Shown here: positions 49,921 through 58,306 of the stretch, one piece after another
Numbering within the stretch: position 1 is the first letter of the stretch
Layout: every line of letters begins with the position of its first letter
Assembly (NCBI RefSeq): GCF_051900415.1
Contig: NZ_JBHZGL010000002.1
Location: forward strand, 248,001-312,000
Source of the DNA: Frateuria_A sp051900415
GTDB taxonomy: Bacteria > Pseudomonadota > Gammaproteobacteria > Xanthomonadales > Rhodanobacteraceae
DNA length: 64,000 nucleotides
Direction of reading: 5' to 3'
Translations under genes and position numbers: made by a program
Notes under the pieces: model-generated
What the model was told of the DNA's origin: nothing
Database searches by the model: none
Seen by the model: only the letters and a program-made list of their open reading frames with translations

Positions 49921-52900
49921 ATGAACGACAGCAATATCCGCGGCAACACGGCACGCCCGCGCCTGTGGGCGTGGCTGGCGCTGCTTCTGCTGTGCGGCGC
50001 GTCGCCGCTGCTTGCCGCGCCCGCGATGCCCGCCACCGGCGCAGCGCTCGCCACCGAGGCGGGGCAGCCGGCCATCCGCAACTTCACACCCGCCGAGTAC
50101 GGTGGCGCGCCGCAGAACTGGTCGGTCGTGCAGGGGCACGACGGCGTGATCTACATGGGCAATGTCGACGACGGCCTGTTCGCGTTCGACGGCTCGCGCT
50201 GGCAGCGCATTCCGATCCCCAATCGCAGTGCGGTGCGCTCGCTGGCGGTGGATGCCAGCGGCCGGGTCTACGTAGGTGCGGTCGGCGACTTCGGCTACCT
50301 GCAGCCCGATGCCGGTGGCCAGATGCATTACGTCTCGCTGCTCCACCGCGTGCCCTTGGCCGAACGGGAGTTCGCCGACGTATGGAAGATCCTGCCCGCG
50401 GCCGACGGCATCTGGTTCACCACCCGTAGCCGTATTTTCCGGTTGCAGGACGGACAGCTGAAGGTGTGGCGCGCGCGCGAGGCGTTCCACCTGGCCTTTC
50501 TGGTGCGCGATGCGTTGTACGTGCGCGAGATCGGCCACGCCCTGGTGCGGTTGACCGACGACGGCGGCGAGGCGCCGGTGCCGGGCGGGGAGCGCTTCGC
50601 CGAGCAGAAGATCTACGTGATGCTTCCCCTGGACGGCCCGGGAGCGGCGCCGGGCAGCATCCTGATCGGTACCTACACGGACGGCTGGTACGTGTTCGAC
50701 GGCAACGGCTACCGGCCGTGGTCGGACGAAGCCAACGCGCTGTTCGCCGGCAAGCTGCCGTACTTCGGCCTATGGTTGCGCAACGGCCTGCTGGCGGTGG
50801 CCACGCCGCCGGATGGCCTGTTCCTGCTCGACCGCGAAGGCCATCTGGTCCGGCATCTGACCCGCGCCAGCGGGCTGGCGGACGACGCGGTCAACGCGTT
50901 GTACGAGGACCGCGAGGACGGCCTGTGGGCCACCAGCGACGTGGGCATCAGCCGTATCGCCATCGACAGCCCGCTGACCCGCTTCGACGAACATGCGGGC
51001 CTGGGCGGGGCCGTGTTGACCATGGCGCGTCACGCGGGCCGGCTTTATGTCGGCAGCACCGCCGGGTTGTTCCGGCTCGATCCCGGCGTCGCGGGCGATG
51101 CGCGGTTCCAGCAGATTCCGCTGGGCACGCACTCCGTCGTCTGGTCGCTGTTGGACAGCGGCCACGGCTTGCTCGCGGCCACCTTCTCCGGCGTGTTCCA
51201 GGTCGGTGAACACGGTGCCCCGACGCTGGTGCTGCGCAGCGACACCAGCGCCTTCTCGCTGCTGCACTCGCGGCGTGATCCGTCGCGAGTGTTCGTGGGC
51301 CTGCAGGCCGGGCTGGCTTCCCTTCGCTGGGACGGACAGCGCTGGGTCGACGAAGGCCGCATCGAAGGCGTGCACGACGAATTGCGCAGCCTCTACGAGG
51401 ACGCCGATGGCCGCCTGTGGGCCGGCACCTGGAACAGCAACGTCTTGCGCCTGAGCTTCCCTGCCGGATGGGCCGGCACGAAGGCCGGCGGCACGCCCGT
51501 CCGGGTGGAGCGGTTCAACGCACGCCAGGGGCTGCCGGCCGGGCAACCGCTGCTGGTACCCATCGACGGGCAGCTGCGTTTCGCCACTTCCGCTGGCATC
51601 TACCGATTCGACGAGGCGAACGGCCGCTTTGCAGCGGACGCGCGCTTTGCCGGGCTGTTCCCTGACGGCGCGCGGCAGGTGGCGGCAGCACGCCAGGATC
51701 ACCGGGGCCGGCTGTGGATGTACACCGCCGACCTCACCCGCGGCATCAAGGAAACCGGCCGTGCACAACGCGACGCCCACGGCGCGTGGCACTGGTCGAC
51801 GACGCGGCTGCAGCCGATCGCCGGCAGCGCCATGACCTCGATCCGCGACGATGGCGAGGGCGTGCTCTGGTTCGGAGCGGAGCACGGCATGTACCGTTAC
51901 GAGCCGTCGTCCGGCGCGCAGGTCGATGCCGATTTCCACGCCTTGTTGCGCGGAGTCCTCACTACCGCCGATGGCCGCCTGCTGCCCCGCCAGGGCCCGG
52001 CGGCCGAGGTGCCGTATGCACGCAACGCGCTGCGCTTCATGTTCGCCGCACCCAGCTTCGACACGCCCGAAGCCAACCGCTTCCAGGTCATGCTCGAGGG
52101 CCTGGACACCGGCTGGTCGCCATGGACCGACGAGGCCTACCGCGACTACACCAACCTGCGCGAAGGCGACTACCGCTTCCGCGTACGGGCGCGCAACGTG
52201 TACGGCGCGATCGGCAAGGAAGCCACGTTTGCCTTCCGCGTGCTGCCACCCTGGTATCGCACCGGCTGGGCCTGGCTGGCCTGGATCGCCGCGGGCATGC
52301 TGTTGCTTGTGCTGACGCTGCGCTGGCGGCTGGCCGCACTGCGCCAGCGCAACCAGGAGCTGGCGGCGCTGGTCGAGCGGCGCACGGTGGAGCTGAAGGC
52401 CGCCAACGAGGCGCTGGCCGAGCAGACCATCACCGATCCGCTCACCGGCCTGAAGAACCGTCGCTACCTGCACGACCATATCGAGCAGGACGTGGCGTTG
52501 GCGCGCCGCCACTTCCAGGAGCGCCAGCATCCGCCGCAGGCGCTGGGCCTATTGTTCCTGATGGTCGACATCGACCACTTCAAGGAGATCAACGACACCT
52601 ACGGCCATGCGGCGGGCGACCGCGTGCTGCAACAGTTCCGCGACATCCTGCTCGCCGTGACCCGCGAGTCCGACACGCCGGTGCGCTGGGGCGGCGAGGA
52701 GTTCCTGATCGTGGCCCGGTTCGCGCCGCGCGATGCGGGACCGCAGTTCGCCGAACGGATCCGCGCCGCGGTGGCGAGCCATCGGTTCGACTTGGGCGAA
52801 GGCCGCCGGCTGCATCGCACCTGCTCGATCGGCTTCGCCAGCTACCCGGTGTTTGCCGCCGAGCCCGACCAGCTCAACTGGGAGCAGGTGGTGAACCTGG

Positions 52901-53079
52901 CCGACGAGTGCCTGTATGCGGCCAAGCGCCACGGCCGCAACGCCTGGGCCGGCGTGGCGCCGATGGATGAACCGCTGCAGGGCAACGTCATCGAGGCGCT
53001 GCACGCATCGTTTGCCTGCATGCCCGAACCCGGGCCGTTGCGCCTGATTGCCTCATGGGCCGAACTGGCGACCGCGTGA
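49921..53079 (+). CDS. Diguanylate cyclase with periplasmic two-component propeller sensor
   Basis: 1052 aa from ATG 49921. Signal peptide at about 15-35 (WAWLALLLLCGASPLLAAP). Residues about 45-700 carry Reg_prop repeats forming beta-propellers (for example DGVIYMGNVDDGLFAFDGSR and EDREDGLWATSDVGISRI). A Y_Y_Y domain (about 705-775, EGLDTGWSPWTDEAYRDYTN) and one membrane helix (LAWIAAGMLLLVLTLRW) follow. A coiled coil (ALVERRTVELKAANEALAEQ) leads into GGDEF (about 835-1000). The active motif is GGEEF at 924-928, and the RESD inhibitory I-site lies five residues before it. The cyclase is probably active and product-inhibited. The periplasmic signal is unknown, although such propellers often sense sugars. 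Earlier in-frame starts exist without a signal peptide. Confidence 0.92.
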   Translation: MNDSNIRGNTARPRLWAWLALLLLCGASPLLAAPAMPATGAALATEAGQPAIRNFTPAEYGGAPQNWSVVQGHDGVIYMGNVDDGLFAFDGSRWQRIPIPNRSAVRSLAVDASGRVYVGAVGDFGYLQPDAGGQMHYVSLLHRVPLAEREFADVWKILPAADGIWFTTRSRIFRLQDGQLKVWRAREAFHLAFLVRDALYVREIGHALVRLTDDGGEAPVPGGERFAEQKIYVMLPLDGPGAAPGSILIGTYTDGWYVFDGNGYRPWSDEANALFAGKLPYFGLWLRNGLLAVATPPDGLFLLDREGHLVRHLTRASGLADDAVNALYEDREDGLWATSDVGISRIAIDSPLTRFDEHAGLGGAVLTMARHAGRLYVGSTAGLFRLDPGVAGDARFQQIPLGTHSVVWSLLDSGHGLLAATFSGVFQVGEHGAPTLVLRSDTSAFSLLHSRRDPSRVFVGLQAGLASLRWDGQRWVDEGRIEGVHDELRSLYEDADGRLWAGTWNSNVLRLSFPAGWAGTKAGGTPVRVERFNARQGLPAGQPLLVPIDGQLRFATSAGIYRFDEANGRFAADARFAGLFPDGARQVAAARQDHRGRLWMYTADLTRGIKETGRAQRDAHGAWHWSTTRLQPIAGSAMTSIRDDGEGVLWFGAEHGMYRYEPSSGAQVDADFHALLRGVLTTADGRLLPRQGPAAEVPYARNALRFMFAAPSFDTPEANRFQVMLEGLDTGWSPWTDEAYRDYTNLREGDYRFRVRARNVYGAIGKEATFAFRVLPPWYRTGWAWLAWIAAGMLLLVLTLRWRLAALRQRNQELAALVERRTVELKAANEALAEQTITDPLTGLKNRRYLHDHIEQDVALARRHFQERQHPPQALGLLFLMVDIDHFKEINDTYGHAAGDRVLQQFRDILLAVTRESDTPVRWGGEEFLIVARFAPRDAGPQFAERIRAAVASHRFDLGEGRRLHRTCSIGFASYPVFAAEPDQLNWEQVVNLADECLYAAKRHGRNAWAGVAPMDEPLQGNVIEALHASFACMPEPGPLRLIASWAELATA

Positions 53080-53185
53080 GGCGGCGCTAAAGTTTGGCGC
53101 GTACGCTGCCGATCAACTTGCGCCTCGCCTCGAACCGCCGGGCGGCGGCAACCGCATACGGCGAGAACGGCAAGACGGAAAAACC

Positions 53186-54301
53186 ATGCCACGGCGTCCG
53201 ATCGACCCGGCCGAGATCACGGTCGGCCAGCCATTGCGATTCAATGCCTACGACGCCCGGGGCAAACTGCTGATGCCCCTGGGCCAGGTGATCGGCACCG
53301 AAGCGCAACTTGAGAAGCTGCTCGAGCACGGCCTGTTCTACGGATCGGAAGAAGAGTGCCGCGGCCCCTTCCTGCCGCCACCGCCTTCGCCGCTGGCACT
53401 GGTGCTTCAGGCGCGCGAACAACTGCAGTCGCTGTTGGCCGACCCCTCGCCGACGGACTTCCCCGGCACCCTGGCCGAGATCGCCGAGCGGGTGCGCGAG
53501 GCTTGCCGCCGGAACCCGGACGTGGCGCTGGCCAGCATCCTGCTGCGTCCCGAGGGACCCTATGGCTCGCGCCATGCGGTCAACGCCGCGATCGCCTGCC
53601 AGCTCACCGGCGCCGCCATGGCGCTGGAGCCGGTCGAACTGGCGGCCACCGTGTCCGCCGCGCTGACCATGAACATCGGCATGTTCGAACTGCATGAGCA
53701 ACTGGTCGCGCTGGAGGGGCCGCTTTCGGACGAACAACACCTGGCGGTGCGCGCACACTGCCGGCTCGGGGTAGCCCGACTGCGCGACCACGGCATCGCC
53801 AGCGCCGCGTGGCTCAACGCCGTGCGCGACCACCACGAGCGTGCCGACGGCAGCGGCTACCCGGGCGGCAAGATGGGCGAGGAGATCGGCCGGCCGGCGC
53901 GCCTGCTGGCGCTGGCGGACGTCTATTGCGCGCGGGTCTCCGGACGCGACTACCGGCCGCCGCTGCAACCGACGCTCGCCTTGCGCTGGCTGTTCCTCAA
54001 CGAGGGAGCCGCGCTGGACGAGCGGCTGGCGCGGATGTTCATCAAGACGCTGGGCATCTATCCGCCCGGCACCGGCGTGCGCCTGCGCAATGGCTCACTC
54101 GCAGTGGTGATCCAGCGCGGAGCGGCCGGCCACCAGCCGGTGGTCGCCTCGCTCACCACCCACGACGGGCTGCGCGTGGGCTCCCCGATCCGTCGCCGCG
54201 GCGACGTGGAGGCCCACCACGTCAGCGAGGTGGTCGATCTGGCCGCGCTGGATATCGAGGTGGACATGCAGGCGCTCTGGGGTACCGACGCAGTGGCGTG
54301 A
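53186..54301 (+). CDS. Degenerate HD-GYP domain protein
   Basis: 371 aa, soluble. The N-terminal 60 residues (ITVGQPLRFNAYDARGKLLM) are PilZ/DUF3391-like. The HD-GYP domain at about 120-310 keeps His130, His191 and the HHERADGSGYP motif (216-226), and the DVY of the last helix. The central HD pair has become Thr161-Met162 (in SAALTMNIGMFEL), which removes metal ligands. Cyclic-di-GMP hydrolysis is therefore unlikely; it may bind the nucleotide or act as an adaptor. It follows the diguanylate cyclase gene on the same strand by 106 bp. ATG 53186 begins the domain. Confidence 0.85.
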   Translation: MPRRPIDPAEITVGQPLRFNAYDARGKLLMPLGQVIGTEAQLEKLLEHGLFYGSEEECRGPFLPPPPSPLALVLQAREQLQSLLADPSPTDFPGTLAEIAERVREACRRNPDVALASILLRPEGPYGSRHAVNAAIACQLTGAAMALEPVELAATVSAALTMNIGMFELHEQLVALEGPLSDEQHLAVRAHCRLGVARLRDHGIASAAWLNAVRDHHERADGSGYPGGKMGEEIGRPARLLALADVYCARVSGRDYRPPLQPTLALRWLFLNEGAALDERLARMFIKTLGIYPPGTGVRLRNGSLAVVIQRGAAGHQPVVASLTTHDGLRVGSPIRRRGDVEAHHVSEVVDLAALDIEVDMQALWGTDAVA

Positions 54302-54311
54302 CCGATCCCCC

Positions 54312-54370
54312 GTAGGAGCGCACCTGTGCGCGACCGCCATGCATCCGGTCGCGCACAGGTGCGCTCCTAC
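54312..54370. repeat. Family C REP palindrome
   Basis: GTAGGAGCGCACCTGTGCGC then GACCG, a short centre, and CGGTCGCGCACAGGTGCGCT then CCTAC: perfect long arms. It lies between the convergent HD-GYP and glnD genes. Confidence 0.92.
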
Positions 54371-54377
54371 AGGGGCC

Positions 54378-57014
54378 TCAGTTGCTCTGCCCCAACCGCG
54401 CCAGCAAGGCCTGGCGCAACCGTTCCTGCTGCGCCTCGCCCAGCGGCGCGTCGTGGCGGTCGGTGAGCTGGAAGAAATCCTCCACCCGCTCGCCGAAGGT
54501 GGCGATCCGCGCGTCGTGCACGCGCACTTGCGCTTCCACCATCGCCTGCGCCACTGCGGCCAGCAGGCCGGGGCGGTCCGTGCACACCAGCGCCAGCTGG
54601 GTGCGGCCGCCGGCGGCGTGGAAGCCGATCCGCGGGGTCATCTGGAAATGCTTGAGCTGGCGCGAGGCACTGCGTCGCGCCGGGTGCACCGGCACGGTCT
54701 GCGCCAGCGCGCGAGTCAGGCGCTGCTGGAGTTCGTCCGCGCGCGCCGGGGTGGCCGGTTGCTGCGTGTCGGTGTCCAGCAGCAGGAATGTGTCCTGCGC
54801 CATGCCGTTCGGCGAAACCAGCACGCGCGCCTCCAGCACCGACAGGCGCAGGCGATCCAGCATCGCGGTCACGGTGGCGAACAGGCCGTCGCGGTCGGGC
54901 GTGTAGACGAACAGTTCGGTGGTGCCGCGCACCGACAGCGGATGCACCGCGATCAGCGGCAGCACACCGTCGGCTCGCAGGATCGCGGCGGTCTGCCAGG
55001 CGATCTGCTCGGGCCGGTGGCGCAGGAAGCTCGCCTGCGGAAAGCCGGCCCACACGCGCTCGACGGTGGCCGTGTCGAAGCCGTCGGCCTGCAACAGCGG
55101 CAGTGCGTACTCCTGGCATTCGCGCACGCGGGTGGCGGCGTCGCGGGGCAGCTCCACGTCGCTGCGCAGGGCGTAGCGCGTGGCGCTGTAGAGGTCGGCC
55201 AGCAGGCGGTCCTTCCAGCCGTTCCACAGCCTGGGGCTGGTGCCGATGATGTCGGCGATGGTGAGCAAGTAGAGCTGGCCGAGCTGTTCGCGGTTTTCCA
55301 CTACCTGCGCAAAGCGCGCGACCACGTCCGGGTCGGTGATGTCCTGCCGTTGCGCGGTGACGCTCATCAGCAGGTGGTGACGCACCAGCCAGGCCACGCG
55401 CTCGACGTCGTTGGGCGGCAGCCCGAGCTTCGTGCAGAACGCGCGCGCCTCCTCCTCGCCCAGCACCGAATGGTCGCCGCCGCGGCCCTTGGCGATGTCG
55501 TGGAACAGCGCCGCGAGCAGCAGCACCTCGGGCGTGGGCAAGGTCGGCCAGATCTCCCGGGCGAGCGGGAACTCGGCCTGCGCGGCCGGGTCGGCGAAAC
55601 GCGCGACGTTGTGCAGCACGCGCAAGGTGTGCTCGTCGACCGTGTAGACGTGGAACAGGTCGTATTGCATGCGCCCGAACACGCGACCGAACGCCGGCAG
55701 GATCGCGGCCAGCAGGCCGTGGCGGTTCATCCGCCACAAGGCGTCCACCGAGCGGGCGCCCTGGCGCAGCAGGCGCAGGAACGCGGCAAGCACCTCCCGA
55801 TCGTCGGCCAGTGCGCCGTCGAGCTGCGCAGTGGCCTGGTGGATGCGGCGCATGGTGTCGGCGGTGAAACCGACGATGCCGGGCTCGTCCAGGCGTGCGA
55901 AGAAGGCCTCCACCAGCGCGGCGGGGCGGCGCAGGAACACGTCCGGATCGCGCGCGGCCAGCCGCGAGCCGTAGCGCAGAAAGTGCTCGCCGACCGGCGC
56001 CGCCGTCTCGGCCGGCTCGAGCATTTCCTCGAAGCGTTCGACGATCTGCACCCCCAGCCGTTCGATCTGGCTGGCGGCGCGGTAGTAGCCCTGCATGAAC
56101 TGCTCCACGCCCAGGTTGGTGGCGTGCTCGTCGACGAAGCCCAGTCGCGCGGCGAGCGCACGCTGGTAGTCGAACAGCAGCCGCTCCTCGGCGCGTCCGG
56201 CTTCCAGGTGCAGCGCGTAGCGGTAGCGGCGCAGGGTCGCTTCGGACTGCTCCAGGGTGGCGCACTCGGCAGGATCGAGCAGGCCCTCGCCGACCATCGC
56301 CTCGAAACCGTCGGCATGCGCCAGGCGCTTGCCGAGCCAGCGCAGCGCATCGAGCGTGCGCAGGCCGCCGGGGCCCTCCTTGATGTTGGGTTCGAGGTTG
56401 TAGGCGGTGTCGTCGTAGCGCGCGTGGCGTGCGTCGCGCTCGGCCAGGCGCACGGCGAGATAGGCGGACGGTGGCCACAGCGCCGGGTCGTCCACGATCG
56501 CCTGCAGCTCGGTGTCCATGGCCGGGTCGCCGGCCAGCCGGCGCGCGTCGAGCAGGCTGGTGAAGACGCTGGCTTCCTGCGCGGCCAGCGCCCGGCACTG
56601 CAGCGGATCGCGCACGGCGTGGCCGACCTTCAGGCCGACGTCCCACAGCGTGGCGAAGCATTGCTCCAGCGCGCGCAGGCGGGCCGGTTGCGCCTCCCGC
56701 ACCAGCGCCAGCAGGTCGACGTCCGAATGGGGAAACAACAGGCCGCGGCCGAAACCGCCGACGGCGAACAGCGCCGCGCCGTCGACCTCGCCCAGGCAAG
56801 CGGTCCAGACGTGGGCGACCACGCGCGCGACCGCTTCGCCGCGGCGCCGGGCGAGCGCGCCGGCGTCGACACCCTCGCGGAAGGCGGCGGTCAGCGCGCG
56901 GTCGACGTCTTCAAGCAGCTGGCGCAGGGCGCGACGGGCTTCCACCGAGACGCCCGAGCGCGGCACGGCCGGGGGTAGGCGGGGAAGTGCGGGAAGGGTG
57001 GGTGGAATGGTCAC
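54378..57014 (-). CDS. glnD: [Protein-PII] uridylyltransferase/uridylyl-removing enzyme
   Basis: Nitrogen sensor that adds UMP to PII proteins when glutamine is low and removes it when high, 878 aa. The nucleotidyltransferase site is FAVGGFGRGLLFPHSDVDLL at about 85. The PII-uridylyltransferase helical region follows. The HD domain is LLLAALFHDIAKGRGGDHSV at about 490, giving the removing activity. Two ACT domains are near the C-terminus (LFVYTPDRDGLFATVTAMLD and LALVCTDRPGLLAAVAQAMV) and bind glutamine. It lies downstream of map on the same strand, the same order as in E. coli. Confidence 0.96.
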   Translation of the reverse strand: MTIPPTLPALPRLPPAVPRSGVSVEARRALRQLLEDVDRALTAAFREGVDAGALARRRGEAVARVVAHVWTACLGEVDGAALFAVGGFGRGLLFPHSDVDLLALVREAQPARLRALEQCFATLWDVGLKVGHAVRDPLQCRALAAQEASVFTSLLDARRLAGDPAMDTELQAIVDDPALWPPSAYLAVRLAERDARHARYDDTAYNLEPNIKEGPGGLRTLDALRWLGKRLAHADGFEAMVGEGLLDPAECATLEQSEATLRRYRYALHLEAGRAEERLLFDYQRALAARLGFVDEHATNLGVEQFMQGYYRAASQIERLGVQIVERFEEMLEPAETAAPVGEHFLRYGSRLAARDPDVFLRRPAALVEAFFARLDEPGIVGFTADTMRRIHQATAQLDGALADDREVLAAFLRLLRQGARSVDALWRMNRHGLLAAILPAFGRVFGRMQYDLFHVYTVDEHTLRVLHNVARFADPAAQAEFPLAREIWPTLPTPEVLLLAALFHDIAKGRGGDHSVLGEEEARAFCTKLGLPPNDVERVAWLVRHHLLMSVTAQRQDITDPDVVARFAQVVENREQLGQLYLLTIADIIGTSPRLWNGWKDRLLADLYSATRYALRSDVELPRDAATRVRECQEYALPLLQADGFDTATVERVWAGFPQASFLRHRPEQIAWQTAAILRADGVLPLIAVHPLSVRGTTELFVYTPDRDGLFATVTAMLDRLRLSVLEARVLVSPNGMAQDTFLLLDTDTQQPATPARADELQQRLTRALAQTVPVHPARRSASRQLKHFQMTPRIGFHAAGGRTQLALVCTDRPGLLAAVAQAMVEAQVRVHDARIATFGERVEDFFQLTDRHDAPLGEAQQERLRQALLARLGQSN

Positions 57015-57060
57015 CCTGGAAGCTTAACGGCCAGCGGTGGATGAGGCATGGTCGCGAGGC

Positions 57061-57233
57061 TTCCCCCATCCGCCCTTCGGGCACCTTCCCCCGCGGGCGG
57101 GGAAGGATCACGTGACGCGCACCGGGCTATCGGGCCTTGCCGTGCGGGCGAGGCGAGGCCCACGTGCCGCACACCCAGCTATCGAGCCTTCCCCCGCTCA
57201 CGGGGGAAGGTGCCGACAGGCGGATGGGGCCGC
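57061..57233. repeat. Family A paired palindromic repeat (copy 6)
   Basis: Full two-armed element between glnD and map: CCCCATCCGCCCTTCGGGCA then CCTTCCCCCGC, a 60-base middle, and a right arm with CGGGGGAAGGTGCCGACAGG and CGGATGGGG. It ends just before the map stop codon. Confidence 0.85.
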
Positions 57234-57239
57234 CTTGCC

Positions 57240-58004
57240 TCAGGCATCCGGCCAGGGCGTCAGGATCTCGAAGCCGTCGTCGGTCACCGCCACGGTGTGC
57301 TCCCACTGTGCGGAGAGCGAGTGGTCCTTGGTGACCACCGTCCAGCCGTCCGGCAGCTGCCGGGTCTGCGGCTTGCCGGCGTTGATCATCGGCTCGACGG
57401 TGAAGGTCATGCCCTTCTTGAGCTCCACGCCAGTGTCGGGCTTGCCGTAATGCAGCACCTGAGGCTCGTCGTGGTAGACCTTGCCGATGCCGTGCCCGCA
57501 GTACTCGCGCACCACCGAGAAACCAGCCGCCTCGGCGTGCTTCTGGATCGCGTGGCCGATGTCGCCCAGGTGGGCGCCAGGCCGCACCTGCTCGATGCCG
57601 CGCATCATGGCCTCGTGGGTAGTCTCGACCAGGCGTTTTGCCAATACCGAAGGCGTGCCGACGAAGTACATGCGGCTGGTGTCGCCGTGCCAGCCGTCCT
57701 TGATGACGGTGACGTCCAGATTGATGATGTCTCCGTCCTTCAGGACCTTGCCCGGCGTCGGGATGCCGTGGCAGATCACGTGGTTGACCGAGGTGCACAG
57801 CGTCTTGGGAAAGCCGTTGTAGCCCACGTTGGCCGGCACCGCCTTCTGCACGTTGACGATGTGCTCGTAGGCGATCCGGTCCAGGTCCTCGGTGGTGACG
57901 CCTGGCTTGACGTGCTCCTTGAGCAGCGCCAGCACTTCGGCCGCCAGCTTGCCGGCGACGCGCATGCCTTCGAGGTCCTGGGGAGATTTGAGGGTAATGG
58001 CCAT
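57240..58004 (-). CDS. map: Methionine aminopeptidase, type I
   Basis: Removes the initiator Met from nascent proteins, 254 aa. The pita-bread fold has the five metal ligands in IINLDVTVIKDGWHGDTSRM (two Asp), GHGIGKVYHDEP (His), TFTVEPMINAG (Glu) and QWEHTVAVTDDG (Glu side). NHVICHGIP holds the substrate His. No N-terminal SH3 extension exists, so it is type Ia. ATG 58004. It diverges from rpsB, the usual bacterial arrangement, and glnD follows it on the same strand. Confidence 0.97.
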   Translation of the reverse strand: MAITLKSPQDLEGMRVAGKLAAEVLALLKEHVKPGVTTEDLDRIAYEHIVNVQKAVPANVGYNGFPKTLCTSVNHVICHGIPTPGKVLKDGDIINLDVTVIKDGWHGDTSRMYFVGTPSVLAKRLVETTHEAMMRGIEQVRPGAHLGDIGHAIQKHAEAAGFSVVREYCGHGIGKVYHDEPQVLHYGKPDTGVELKKGMTFTVEPMINAGKPQTRQLPDGWTVVTKDHSLSAQWEHTVAVTDDGFEILTPWPDA

Positions 58005-58048
58005 GGAATCCGCTTTGGAGAAGGCGGCAGCGCCGAGAGGCCGGCAGC

Positions 58049-58078
58049 TTGCCGCGGAGCCGGCGTACCGGCTACAAT
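58049..58078 (+). promoter_or_regulatory. Promoter for rpsB-tsf
   Basis: -35 TTGCCG (58049-58054), 18-base spacer and -10 TACAAT (58073-58078). It is the best sigma-70-like site between map and rpsB and implies a leader of about 220 bases. Confidence 0.75.
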
Positions 58079-58169
58079 TGCACGGTTTTGCAAGCCGTTG
58101 AAGTCCTTCGAGAAGGTCCACGGCGCAAGACGAAACGGGATTGTAGCGCCCACGCGCTGCCAAGCCCAA

Positions 58170-58260
58170 CCAACGCCACACACGCATCGGCACCGTCTTC
58201 GGGGTGCCGCGGTCCGTCGTTCGACGGTCGCGGTCGAGGCCGGGGATGCGTGGAGGTCCC
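58170..58260 (+). promoter_or_regulatory. Structured rpsB leader, probable S2 autoregulatory element
   Basis: A closing stem CACGCATC (58181-58188)/GATGCGTG (58245-58252) encloses two hairpins: CGGCACC/GGTGCCG (58188-58209, one base shared with the closing stem) and CCGTC-GTTC-GACGG (58214-58227). The layout and position fit the conserved gammaproteobacterial rpsB leader, through which S2 represses rpsB-tsf. The stems are seen in the sequence; control by S2 is by analogy. Confidence 0.7.
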
Positions 58261-58306
58261 AACCCCCGGGTCGTTTGCTTACGGCCCAACAATCGAGAAC
58301 AGAACC

